Shown here piece after piece: positions 24,849-32,343 of a stretch of 64,000 nucleotides of DNA. The DNA is from Streptomyces sp. NBC_01465 (lineage in GTDB: Bacteria; Actinomycetota; Actinomycetes; Streptomycetales; Streptomycetaceae). The stretch lies in assembly GCF_036227325.1 (NCBI RefSeq), contig NZ_CP109467.1, positions 1,364,001 through 1,428,000 of the forward strand, read 5' to 3'. A program made the translations under genes and the position numbers. Under the pieces are notes generated by a model, which worked only from the letters and a program-made list of their open reading frames with translations, was not told the DNA's origin and searched no databases. The stretch's first letter is position 1; each line of letters opens with the position of its first letter.

Positions 24849-24900
24849 CACGACGGCCGCGTCCCCACCTCCGGAGGGAGGTGGGGACGCGGCCGTCGTG
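24849..24900. terminator. terminator hairpin after fabI, 24-bp stem
   Basis: Arms 24849-24872 and 24877-24900 pair perfectly around GGAG. It is 15 nt beyond the fabI stop on the minus strand. Confidence 0.88.
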
Positions 24901-24915
24901 TTACGTACGAGAGCG

Positions 24916-25692
24916 TCAGGCGCCGATCGCGTGCAGGCCACCATCCACGTGGATGATCTCGCCCGTGGTCTTCGGGAACCAGTCCGACAGGAGCGCGACG
25001 ATGCCGCGGCCGGCCGGCTCCGGGTCGTCCAGCTTCCACGCCAGCGGGGAACGGCTGTCCCACACCGCGGCCAGGTCGCCGAAGCCGGGGATCGACTTGG
25101 CGGCCATGGAGCCGAGGGGGCCCGCGGAGATCAGGTTGCAGCGGATGTCCCGCTCGCCGAGGTCGCGCGCCATGTAGCGGCTGGTGGCCTCCAGGGCGGC
25201 CTTGGCCGGGCCCATCCAGTCGTACTTCGGCCAGGCGAACTGCGCGTCGAAGGTGAGGCCGACGATGGAGCCGCCCTCGGTCATCAGCGGCAGCAGCGCC
25301 ATGGTCAGCGACTTCAGGGAGAAGGCGGAGACGTGCATGGCCGTGGCCACGGACTCGAACGGCGTGTTCAGGAAGTTGCCGCCGAGCGCGTCCTGCGGCG
25401 CGAAGCCGATGGAGTGCACGACACCGTCGAGGCGGTCGCCGAGGTGCTCGCGCACCTGGCCCTCGAGACGGGCGAGGTGCTCGTCGTTGGAGACGTCCAG
25501 CTCCAGGACCTTGACGTCGTCGGGCCGGGGCAGCTTCTTGGCGATGCGCTCGGTGAGGGTCGGACGCGGCCAGGCCGTGAGGATGATCTCCGCGCCCTGC
25601 TCCTGGGCCAGCTTCGCGGTGTGGAAAGCGATGGAGGACTCCGTCAGCACTCCCGTGATGAGGATGCGCTTGCCTTCGAGGATTCCACTCAT
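24916..25692 (-). CDS. fabI: enoyl-[acyl-carrier-protein] reductase FabI (InhA type)
   Basis: A 258-aa NADH-dependent enoyl-ACP reductase of type II fatty acid synthesis. Seen: MSGILEGKRILITGVLTESS (cofactor-binding start), HSIGFAPQDALGG, the catalytic motif YDWMGPAK (Tyr-x6-Lys), and AAGPLGSMAAKSI-like substrate loop (SAGPLGSMAAKS). It is encoded 4 nt after fabG, the arrangement also present in S. coelicolor (SCO1815-SCO1814). The ATG at 25692 was chosen because the family starts there; an upstream GTG would add 11 residues overlapping fabG. Confidence 0.97.
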   Translation of the reverse strand: MSGILEGKRILITGVLTESSIAFHTAKLAQEQGAEIILTAWPRPTLTERIAKKLPRPDDVKVLELDVSNDEHLARLEGQVREHLGDRLDGVVHSIGFAPQDALGGNFLNTPFESVATAMHVSAFSLKSLTMALLPLMTEGGSIVGLTFDAQFAWPKYDWMGPAKAALEATSRYMARDLGERDIRCNLISAGPLGSMAAKSIPGFGDLAAVWDSRSPLAWKLDDPEPAGRGIVALLSDWFPKTTGEIIHVDGGLHAIGA

Positions 25693-25696
25693 GTGA

Positions 25697-26401
25697 TCAG
25701 TGACCCATGCCCAATCCGCCGTCAACGGGGATGACGGCTCCAGTGATGTACGACGCGTCGTCGGAGGCGAGGAACCGCACCGTGGCGGCGATCTCCTCCG
25801 GCTGCGCGTAACGGCCGAGCGGCACCTGGGCGACGATGCCCTTGCGCTGGTCGTCGGTGAGAACCTTCGTCATGTCGGTGTCCACGAAGCCGGGCGCGAC
25901 GACGTTGAAGGTGATGTTGCGGGAGCCCAGCTCGCGGGCGAGCGAGCGGGCGAAGCCGACCAGACCGGCCTTGGACGCGGCGTAGTTCGCCTGGCCCGCG
26001 GAGCCGAGGAGCCCGACCACCGAGGAGATGAGGACGACGCGGCCCTTCTTGGCGCGCAGCATGCCGCGGTTGGCGCGCTTCACGACCCGGAAGGTACCGG
26101 TGAGGTTCGTGTCGAGTACGGCGGTGAAGTCCTCTTCGGACATCCGCATGAGGAGCTGGTCCTTGGTGACGCCGGCGTTGGCCACCAGCACCTCCACGGG
26201 ACCGTGCTTCTCCTCGATCTCCTTGTAGGCCTGCTCCACCTGCTCGGTGTCGGTGATGTCGCACTTCACCGCAAGGAAGCCCTCTGGAGGCTCGCCCGAG
26301 CGGTACGTGATCGCGACCTGGTCGCCTGCGTCGGCGAAAGCGCGGGCGATGGCGAGGCCGATGCCCCGGTTTCCTCCGGTGACGAGAACCGAGCGGCTCA
26401 A
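25697..26401 (-). CDS. fabG: 3-oxoacyl-[acyl-carrier-protein] reductase FabG
   Basis: A 234-aa NADPH-dependent ketoreductase of fatty acid synthesis. Seen: VLVTGGNRGIGLAIA (cofactor site), VANAGVTKDQLLMRM (NAG motif plus family-specific region), ISSVVGLLGSAGQANYAASK (Ser, and Tyr-x3-Lys), APGFVDTDMT. It lies first in a two-gene operon with fabI, 4 nt apart. The 186-bp gap upstream separates it from divergent tldD and must hold promoters for both. Confidence 0.97.
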   Translation of the reverse strand: MSRSVLVTGGNRGIGLAIARAFADAGDQVAITYRSGEPPEGFLAVKCDITDTEQVEQAYKEIEEKHGPVEVLVANAGVTKDQLLMRMSEEDFTAVLDTNLTGTFRVVKRANRGMLRAKKGRVVLISSVVGLLGSAGQANYAASKAGLVGFARSLARELGSRNITFNVVAPGFVDTDMTKVLTDDQRKGIVAQVPLGRYAQPEEIAATVRFLASDDASYITGAVIPVDGGLGMGH

Positions 26402-26587
26402 CGGATCACCCTTTCGATAGCGGTCTGGTACTCACGCAAACTATCGGTCTCGTCCCACTTACGGGGAATCGGCCTCCCACAGGGCCTGCCTGCGGTCCCT
26501 GTCGGGTCCCTACAGAAAGGGCCTGGGCAATGGGCCTGTGAACAGGACATGATGCGGTCGACCGGTCGTGACGAACAGGAGACATCC

Positions 26588-28111
26588 GTGCCCCATTCCA
26601 TCGACGCAGCCTTTACGGCACTGCCGCTGCGGGCCCTCGCCGACGCGGCGCTCGCCCGGGCCCGCGCGCTCGGCGTGGATCATGCCGACTTCCGATTCGA
26701 GCGGGTGCGCAGCGCGTCCTGGCGGCTGCGCGACGCCAAGCCCGCGGGTTCCTCCGACGGCACCGACCTCGGGTACGCGGTGCGGGTGGTGCACGGCGGC
26801 AGCTGGGGGTTCGCCTCCGGTGTCGATCTGTCCATGGACGCGGCCGCCCGGGTGGCGGGGCAGGCCGTAGCCATGGCCAAGCTCTCCGCGAAGGTGATCA
26901 AGGCGGCGGGTTCGGACGAGCGGGTGGAGCTGGCGGCGGAGCCGGTCCACTCGGAGAAGACCTGGGTCTCGTCGTACGAGATCGACCCGTTCTCCGTGCC
27001 CGACGAGGAGAAGACGGGGCTGCTGGCCGACTGGTCGGCACGGCTGCTCGCGGCCGACGGCGTCGCGCACGTGGACGCCTCGCTGATGACGGTCCTGGAG
27101 AACAAGTTCTACGCGGACACCGCAGGCACCGTCACCACGCAGCAGCGCGTACGGCTGCACCCGCAGCTGACGGCCGTGGCGGTCGACGAGACCACGGGCG
27201 AGTTCGACTCGATGCGGACGATCGCGCCGCCGGTCGGGCGCGGCTGGGAGTACCTGACGGGGACCGGCTGGGACTGGAACTCCGAGCTGGAGCGCATCCC
27301 GGAGCTGCTCGCGGAGAAGATGCGGGCGCCGAGCGTGGAGGCGGGGACGTACGACCTGGTCGTCGACCCGTCGAACCTCTGGCTGACGATCCACGAGTCG
27401 ATCGGCCACGCCACGGAGCTGGACCGCGCGCTGGGGTACGAGGCGGCGTACGCGGGAACCTCCTTCGCCACCTTCGACCAGCTGGGCAAGCTGGCGTACG
27501 GCTCCCCCGTCATGAACGTGACCGGCGACCGGACGGCCGAGCACGGGCTCGCGACCATCGGGTACGACGACGAGGGCGTGGCCGCGCAGTCCTGGGACCT
27601 GGTGAAGGACGGGACGCTGGTCGGCTATCAACTCGACCGCAGGATCGCCAAGTTGACGGGGTTCGAGCGGTCCAACGGGTGCGCCTACGCGGACTCCCCC
27701 GGGCATGTGCCGGTGCAGCGGATGGCCAATGTGTCGCTGCAGCCGGATCCCGGCGGGCTCTCCACGGAGGATCTGATCGGCGGGGTCGAGCGGGGCATCT
27801 ACGTGGTCGGCGACCGGTCGTGGTCGATCGACATGCAGCGCTACAACTTCCAGTTCACGGGTCAGCGCTTCTTCCGCATCGAGAACGGCAAGCTCGCAGG
27901 TCAGCTGCGGGACGTCGCCTACCAGGCGACGACCACCGACTTCTGGGGATCGATGGAGAAGGTCGGCGGCCCCTCGACGTACGTCCTGGGCGGCGCGTTC
28001 AACTGCGGCAAGGCCCAGCCGGGCCAGGTCGCGGCGGTCTCGCACGGCTGCCCGTCCGCCCTCTTCAGGGGCGTCAACATCCTCAATACGACGCAGGAGG
28101 CCGGTCGATGA
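26588..28111 (+). CDS. TldD/PmbA family metalloprotease, TldD subunit
   Basis: A 507-aa protein. The zinc-binding motif HESIGHATE (HExxxH) lies in WLTIHESIGHATELDRALGY. Other TldD features are GYDDEGVAAQSWDLVKDG, the FERSNG region, and QPGQVAAVSHGCPSALF at the C-terminus. TldD and TldE (PmbA) form a heteromeric protease that processes unfolded small peptides and RiPP precursors. The PmbA-like partner follows after two coupled mini-ORFs. Start GTG 26588 has AACAGGAGACATCC upstream. Its last residues LNTTQEAGR are repeated in mini-ORF 1. The intermediate coupled structure is unusual. Confidence 0.94.
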   Translation: MPHSIDAAFTALPLRALADAALARARALGVDHADFRFERVRSASWRLRDAKPAGSSDGTDLGYAVRVVHGGSWGFASGVDLSMDAAARVAGQAVAMAKLSAKVIKAAGSDERVELAAEPVHSEKTWVSSYEIDPFSVPDEEKTGLLADWSARLLAADGVAHVDASLMTVLENKFYADTAGTVTTQQRVRLHPQLTAVAVDETTGEFDSMRTIAPPVGRGWEYLTGTGWDWNSELERIPELLAEKMRAPSVEAGTYDLVVDPSNLWLTIHESIGHATELDRALGYEAAYAGTSFATFDQLGKLAYGSPVMNVTGDRTAEHGLATIGYDDEGVAAQSWDLVKDGTLVGYQLDRRIAKLTGFERSNGCAYADSPGHVPVQRMANVSLQPDPGGLSTEDLIGGVERGIYVVGDRSWSIDMQRYNFQFTGQRFFRIENGKLAGQLRDVAYQATTTDFWGSMEKVGGPSTYVLGGAFNCGKAQPGQVAAVSHGCPSALFRGVNILNTTQEAGR

Positions 28112-28125
28112 GCCGCCAGCACCCC
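28082..28125. repeat. junction repeat A (tldD stop/start)
   Basis: Contains the tldD 3' end, CAGGAGG, and the ATGA overlap. About 88% identical to 28192-28235 over roughly 44 bp and related to the shorter element at 28286-28316. Confidence 0.8.
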
Positions 28126-28221
28126 TGTGCGGCTTCGGCCGCGACACCCCCCGGCTGGGGGTCCGGGGGTCGCCCCCCGGGAAAGCACAGTCTCAACACG
28201 ACGCAGGAGGCGGGCCGATGA
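28108..28221 (+). CDS. 37-aa mini-ORF 1 between tldD and pmbA-like genes
   Basis: Starts in an ATGA overlap with the tldD stop, behind CAGGAGG. The peptide begins MSRQHPC, is Pro/Gly-rich in the middle (it translates a GC-rich hairpin, 28147-28180), and ends SLNTTQEAGR, nearly repeating the TldD C-terminus. It looks like the result of duplication of the junction around a short repetitive element. A role as a leader or substrate peptide of TldD/PmbA is conceivable but unsupported. Confidence 0.5.
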   Translation: MSRQHPCAASAATPPGWGSGGRPPGKHSLNTTQEAGR

Positions 28222-28235
28222 GGCGCGAGCACCCT
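28192..28235. repeat. junction repeat B
   Basis: Second copy of the ribosome-binding-site and ATGA junction, offset 110 bp from copy A; five differences over the 41 aligned bases I compared directly. Confidence 0.8.
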
Positions 28236-28304
28236 CGTACGCGGGCCGTTTCCGCGCCCATCCCGACGCACCGTCCGAGCAGCCCGCAGGAGGCACGCCG
28301 ATGA
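28218..28304 (+). CDS. 28-aa mini-ORF 2 between tldD and pmbA-like genes
   Basis: Starts in an ATGA overlap with the stop of mini-ORF 1 and ends in an ATGA overlap with the pmbA-like start. Sequence begins MRREHPRTR and ends SSPQEARR, again echoing the coupled end of the preceding reading frames. Arg/Pro-rich, no domain. Three ribosome-binding sites and three ATGA overlaps therefore occur in series between tldD and the pmbA-like gene. Confidence 0.5.
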   Translation: MRREHPRTRAVSAPIPTHRPSSPQEARR

Positions 28305-28316
28305 GCCGTAGCACCA
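28286..28316. repeat. junction repeat C (start of pmbA-like gene)
   Basis: Third, shorter copy of the junction: CGCAGGAGGCACGCCGATGA followed by GCCG and AGCACC. It contains the true start of the PmbA-like gene (28301). Confidence 0.7.
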
Positions 28317-29692
28317 AGCCCTACGAGATCGTCGAGCGCGCGCTCTCGCTCTCCACCGCCGACGGCTGCGTCGTCATCGCCGACGAGCAGTCCAGCGCCA
28401 ACCTCCGCTGGGCGGGCAACGCCCTCACCACCAACGGCGTCACCCGCGGCCGCACCCTGACCGTCATCGCGACCGTCGACGGCAAGGAGGGCACCGCGTC
28501 CGGTGTCGTCTCGCGGTCCGCCGTCACCGCCGACGATCTCGAGCCGCTCGTACGGGCAGCCGAGGCCGCCGCCCGCGGTGGCGCGCCGGCCGAGGACGCG
28601 CAGCCGCTGGTCACCGGGGTGCCCGTCTCCCCCGACTTCACCGACGCCCCCGCCGAGACCTCCTCCGCCGTCTTCACCGACTTCGCGCCCGCGCTCGGCG
28701 AGTCCTTCGCCCGCGCCCGGGCCGGCGGACGCGAGCTCTACGGGTTCGCCAACCACGAGATGACCTCCAGCTATCTCGGTACGTCGACGGGCCTGCGCCT
28801 GCGCCACGACCAGCCCAACGGCACCCTGGAGCTCAACGCCAAGTCCCCGGACCGCAAGCGCTCCGCCTGGGCGGGCCGGGCGACCCGGGACTTCAAGGAC
28901 GTCGACCCCGCCGCGCTCGACGCCGAGCTGGCGCAGCGGCTCGGCTGGGCCGAGCGCCGTATCGAGCTGCCCGCCGGGCGGTACGAGACGCTGCTGCCGC
29001 CCACCGCCGTCGCCGACCTGCTGATCTACCAGCTGTGGTCGTCCGCGGCCCGGGACGCCGCCGAGGGCCGGACCGTGTTCTCCAAGCCTGGCGGCGGCAC
29101 GCGTCTCGGCGAGCAGCTCTCCCCGCTCCCGCTGACCCTGCGCAGCGACCCGAACGAGCCGGGGCTCGAGTCCTCGCCCTTCGTGCTCACGCACTCCTCG
29201 GGCGACGACGCGTCCGTCTTCGACAACGGTCTGCCGCTGACCGCCACGGACTGGATCCGCGAGGGAACGCTGGAGCGCCTGGTCACCACCCGGCACAGCG
29301 CCGGCCTGACCAAGATGCCGGTGGCGCCCGCGATCTCCAACCTGATCCTGGACGGGGGCGGCACGAAGTCCCTGGACGAGATGGTGGCGGGCACCGAGCG
29401 CGGGCTGCTGCTGACCTGCCTCTGGTACATCCGCGAGGTGGACCCGGCGACGCTGCTGCTCACCGGGCTGACCAGGGACGGCGTCTACCTCGTCGAGAAC
29501 GGCGAGGTCGTGGGCGAGGTGAACAACTTCCGGTTCAACGAGTCCCCCGTCGATCTGCTGTCGCGCGCCACCGAGGCCGGAGTCACGGAGAAGACGCTGC
29601 CGCGCGAGTGGGGCGACTGGTTCACCCGGGCCGCGATGCCCGCGCTGAGGGTCCCGGATTTCAATATGAGTTCGGTCAGCCAGGGCGTATAA
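28301..29692 (+). CDS. TldD/PmbA family metalloprotease, PmbA/TldE subunit
   Basis: A 463-aa protein. The PmbA-type features include the NLRWAGNALTTNGVTRGR domain start, SAFVLTHSS-like region (ESSPFVLTHSSGDD), GLTKMPVAPAISNLILDGG, and a C-terminal metal-binding domain with EVNNFRFNESP. It lacks HExxxH, as expected for the non-catalytic TldE subunit. Start ATG 28301, behind GCAGGAGGCACGCCG. It forms a heteromer with the upstream TldD homologue. tyrS follows 44 bp downstream. Confidence 0.93.
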   Translation: MSRSTKPYEIVERALSLSTADGCVVIADEQSSANLRWAGNALTTNGVTRGRTLTVIATVDGKEGTASGVVSRSAVTADDLEPLVRAAEAAARGGAPAEDAQPLVTGVPVSPDFTDAPAETSSAVFTDFAPALGESFARARAGGRELYGFANHEMTSSYLGTSTGLRLRHDQPNGTLELNAKSPDRKRSAWAGRATRDFKDVDPAALDAELAQRLGWAERRIELPAGRYETLLPPTAVADLLIYQLWSSAARDAAEGRTVFSKPGGGTRLGEQLSPLPLTLRSDPNEPGLESSPFVLTHSSGDDASVFDNGLPLTATDWIREGTLERLVTTRHSAGLTKMPVAPAISNLILDGGGTKSLDEMVAGTERGLLLTCLWYIREVDPATLLLTGLTRDGVYLVENGEVVGEVNNFRFNESPVDLLSRATEAGVTEKTLPREWGDWFTRAAMPALRVPDFNMSSVSQGV

Positions 29693-29736
29693 CCTCGTAG
29701 GAGTCTGTAAGCAACATCCGAGGAGACAAGAGAACC

Positions 29737-31005
29737 GTGACGGACATCGTCGACGAACTGCAGTGGCGCGGGCTGATCGCCCTCTCTACTGACGAGGACG
29801 CACTGCGCAAGGCGTTCGCGGACGGTCCTGTCACGTTCTATTGCGGTTTCGACCCGACCGCCTCCAGCCTGCACCTCGGCAATCTGGTGCAGATCCTGAC
29901 CATGCGCCGGATCCAGCTGGCGGGCAACCGTCCGCTGGGTCTGGTCGGCGGTGCCACGGGGCTGATCGGCGACCCGAAGCCCAACTCGGAGCGCACGCTC
30001 AACGACCCCGAGACCGTCGCCGCCTGGGTGGGCCGGCTGCGCGGGCAGATCGAGCGGTTCCTGGACTTCGAGGGCCCGTACGCCGCGACCATGGTCAACA
30101 ACCTGGACTGGACGTCGGGTCTGTCGGCCATCAGCTTCCTGCGGGACATCGGCAAGTACTTCCGGGTCAACAAGATGATCGCGAAGGAGGCCGTCGCACG
30201 GCGCCTCAACTCCGACGCGGGCATCAGCTACACCGAGTTCAGCTACCAGATCCTGCAGGGCATGGACTTCCTGGAGCTCAACCGCCGGTACGGCTGCACG
30301 CTGCAGACCGGTGGCAGCGACCAGTGGGGCAATCTGACCGCGGGCACCGACCTGATCCACCGGGTCGAGCCCGAAGCCGATGTGCACGCGCTGGCGACGC
30401 CGCTGATCACCAAGGCGGACGGCACGAAGTTCGGCAAGACGGAGTCCGGCACGGTCTGGCTGGACGCGGAGCGGACCACTCCGTACGCCTTCTACCAGTT
30501 CTGGCTGAACGCCGACGACCGGGATGTCTCCAAGTTCCTGCGCATCTTCAGCTTCAAGTCCCGCGAGGAGATCGAGGAGCTGGAGAAGCTGACCGAGGAG
30601 CGTCCTCAGGCGCGCGCCGCCCAGCGGGCGCTGGCCGAGGAGCTCACGACGATGGTGCACGGCGGCGATCAGTGCGCCGCGGTCATCGCCGCGTCCAAGG
30701 CTCTCTTCGGCCAGGGCGAGCTGACGGAGCTCGACGAGGCGACGCTCGTCTCCTCGCTCTCCGAGCTGCCGCACGCCAAGGTCGAGGGCCTCCAGCCGGT
30801 CGTGGACCTGCTCGTCGAGACGGGTCTGGTGCCCAGCAAGTCGGCCGCCCGCCGCGCCGTCAAGGAGGGCGGGGCGTACGTGAACAACGTGAAGGTGGCC
30901 GGCGAGGACGCCGTACCGGCGGCCGGTGAGCTGCTGCACGGACGCTGGCTGGTGCTGCGCCGGGGCAAGAAGAACCTGGCCGCGGTCGAGGTCGCGGGCG
31001 TCTAG
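29737..31005 (+). CDS. tyrS: tyrosine--tRNA ligase
   Basis: A 422-aa class I aminoacyl-tRNA synthetase. HIGH motif variant HLGN in ASSLHLGNLVQ (residues about 42-52), CGFDPTA before it, and the KMSKS-equivalent KFGKT (230-235). The tyrosine pocket is YTEFSYQILQGMDF, followed by QTGGSDQWGNL. S4-type RNA-binding domain at the C-terminus (PSKSAARRAVKEGGAYVNN). Length and order match TyrS type 1. GGAGAC precedes the GTG start at 29737. A strong terminator follows. Confidence 0.98.
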   Translation: MTDIVDELQWRGLIALSTDEDALRKAFADGPVTFYCGFDPTASSLHLGNLVQILTMRRIQLAGNRPLGLVGGATGLIGDPKPNSERTLNDPETVAAWVGRLRGQIERFLDFEGPYAATMVNNLDWTSGLSAISFLRDIGKYFRVNKMIAKEAVARRLNSDAGISYTEFSYQILQGMDFLELNRRYGCTLQTGGSDQWGNLTAGTDLIHRVEPEADVHALATPLITKADGTKFGKTESGTVWLDAERTTPYAFYQFWLNADDRDVSKFLRIFSFKSREEIEELEKLTEERPQARAAQRALAEELTTMVHGGDQCAAVIAASKALFGQGELTELDEATLVSSLSELPHAKVEGLQPVVDLLVETGLVPSKSAARRAVKEGGAYVNNVKVAGEDAVPAAGELLHGRWLVLRRGKKNLAAVEVAGV

Positions 31006-31019
31006 TACGCGGACAGCAA

Positions 31020-31066
31020 CGCAACGAGGGGCGGCCGGGATGATCTCCCGGCCGCCCCTCGTTGCG
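31020..31066. terminator. terminator hairpin after tyrS, 20-bp stem
   Basis: CGCAACGAGGGGCGGCCGGG (31020-31039) pairs perfectly with 31047-31066 around a 7-nt loop. Between convergent tyrS and the GlsB-like gene. Confidence 0.9.
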
Positions 31067-31075
31067 TACTCGCGT

Positions 31076-31351
31076 TCAGCCTGTCTGTTTTTTGCCTCTG
31101 ACCGCGGACCATGCGGCGTCACCGAGAGCAACGACGATCACTGCGCCCACCAGCTGGAGCAGATGCCTGGTCCAGTCGATGCCACCGGTGTCGTTGACAC
31201 CCATCCCGGTGGCGGCCCAGTTGCCCAGCACGCTGCCGAGGATGCCGAACACCGCCGTCAGCCACAGGGGGATCTGCTGCTTGCCCGGGATGATCGCCTT
31301 GGCGATCAGTCCGAGCACCAGTCCCACGATGATTGCCCACAACCAACTCAT
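31076..31351 (-). CDS. GlsB/YeaQ/YmgE family membrane protein
   Basis: A 91-aa protein with three membrane helices (SWLWAIIVGLVLGLIAKAII; WLTAVFGILGSVLGNWA; LLQLVGAVIVVALGDAAW). The family is transglycosylase-associated and stress-linked in enterobacteria, with no proven activity. Gly-rich helix boundaries (GVNDTGG, GKQQ) fit. It converges on tyrS. Upstream 214 bp to the DUF3099 gene holds no other gene. Confidence 0.9.
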   Translation of the reverse strand: MSWLWAIIVGLVLGLIAKAIIPGKQQIPLWLTAVFGILGSVLGNWAATGMGVNDTGGIDWTRHLLQLVGAVIVVALGDAAWSAVRGKKQTG

Positions 31352-31565
31352 GTCGCCTCCTCATGCGGCTTCTGTGTGCGCATGTGCGATCAGTCTCCGT
31401 CCGTAGGCCGTACGGCGCATGTCGGAGGGCGCCATACGCGGTACGCCGGGGTACATCCGCCCAGGCGGGGCGTGCCCCGGTCTCGAAGGCGGCGCAGGGG
31501 CGGCGTACCGTGGGAGCGTCCGGTCCGGGGAGAGTCCGGCGCAGGAATCGGGTGGTGGAAACGTG

Positions 31566-31940
31566 ATGCGGAAGCAGAGCAGCACTGAGGTCTTCCGGAT
31601 CACCGGGGCCAGGCAGGGCCTCGCCGACGACGTACGGGGCAGGCAGCGCCGTTATGTCATCTCCATGTCGATCAGGACGCTCTCGGTGGTCCTGACCGTG
31701 ATCCTCTGGAACATCGAGCGGCCGGTCGCGATCGCGACGCTGGTCCTCGGTGCGCTCCTTCCGTACGTCGCCGTGGTGATCGCCAACGCGGGCCGCGAGA
31801 ACGTGCCGTCGCTGCCCTCGACCTTCATCCCCGCACCGTCCCGTCCCGCGCTGGGCGCGTCTCCGCTGGAGGGCGTCGCGGAACCTTCGGCGGAACGACA
31901 GGCCGACGGGTCGGACGAGCGGCCGTACGGACAGACTTGA
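31566..31940 (+). CDS. DUF3099 family membrane protein
   Basis: A 124-aa protein. Domain: VFRITGARQGLADDVRGRQR then two membrane helices (YVISMSIRTLSVVLTVILW; AIATLVLGALLPYVAVVIAN), and a soluble acidic tail ending DERPYGQT. DUF3099 is found only in actinobacteria and has no known function. The ATG at 31566 has GGTGGTGG upstream; a GTG sits one codon earlier. A pair of AAAGCTC repeats follows the stop codon. Confidence 0.9.
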   Translation: MRKQSSTEVFRITGARQGLADDVRGRQRRYVISMSIRTLSVVLTVILWNIERPVAIATLVLGALLPYVAVVIANAGRENVPSLPSTFIPAPSRPALGASPLEGVAEPSAERQADGSDERPYGQT

Positions 31941-31956
31941 TCAATCTACGGTCCGC

Positions 31957-31974
31957 AAAGCTCAAGAAAAGCTC
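31957..31974. promoter_or_regulatory. tandem AAAGCTC direct repeats, 11-nt period
   Basis: AAAGCTC at 31957-31963 and again at 31968-31974, exactly 11 nt apart, flanked by two copies of GATCAATC (31939-31946, 31976-31983). Eleven-nt direct repeats are typical of OmpR/PhoP- and SARP-type activator sites. The downstream gene is the zinc-ribbon protein at 32119. Function inferred only from geometry. Confidence 0.35.
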
Positions 31975-32062
31975 AGATCAATCATGCAGTTCCGGTGCCG
32001 TGGCGCCGGTCCCCCATGACATACTTCAAAAGCGCTCCGCATCCCCCGTCGGAGCGACGGAC

Positions 32063-32106
32063 CGACGCCGGGCAGCTCCCCCCGTGGCTGCTCGGCGTCG
32101 CCTTTG
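32063..32106 (+). terminator. hairpin with U-rich tail before the zinc-ribbon gene
   Basis: CGACGCCGGGCAGC (32063-32076) pairs with 32087-32100 with one G-U pair, followed by CCTTTGTTT. It lies 123 nt past the DUF3099 stop and 18 nt before the next start. It may be a terminator or attenuator of the following gene. Confidence 0.65.
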
Positions 32107-32118
32107 TTTGGAACCGTT

Positions 32119-32343
32119 TTGAGTGACGAAACACCCGTCTGTTCTGCCAAGGGCTGCCGCACCGACGCCGTCTGGGTGCTGGTGTGGAACAACCCGAAGC
32201 TGCACACGCCGGAGCGCCGCAAGACGTGGCTCGCGTGTGACGAACACCGGGAGCACCTCTCCCAGTTCCTCGGCGTACGCGGCTTCCTGAAGGACGTCGT
32301 GACGCTCGTGGAGTGGGAGCGGGAACAGCCCGCGGGCGACTAG
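32119..32343 (+). CDS. small zinc-binding-type protein
   Basis: A 74-aa cytoplasmic protein with a likely zinc site: C8 and C13 (VCSAKGC), C40 and H43 (LACDEHREHL). The remainder is conserved-looking (TDAVWVLVWNNPKLHTPERR, GVRGFLKDVVTL). No function is known to me. Start set at TTG 32119 (SDETPVC); the TTG at 32104 would add five residues. The site upstream is weak (GGAACC). It overlaps convergent moaA by 4 bp at their 3' ends. Confidence 0.75.
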   Translation: MSDETPVCSAKGCRTDAVWVLVWNNPKLHTPERRKTWLACDEHREHLSQFLGVRGFLKDVVTLVEWEREQPAGD

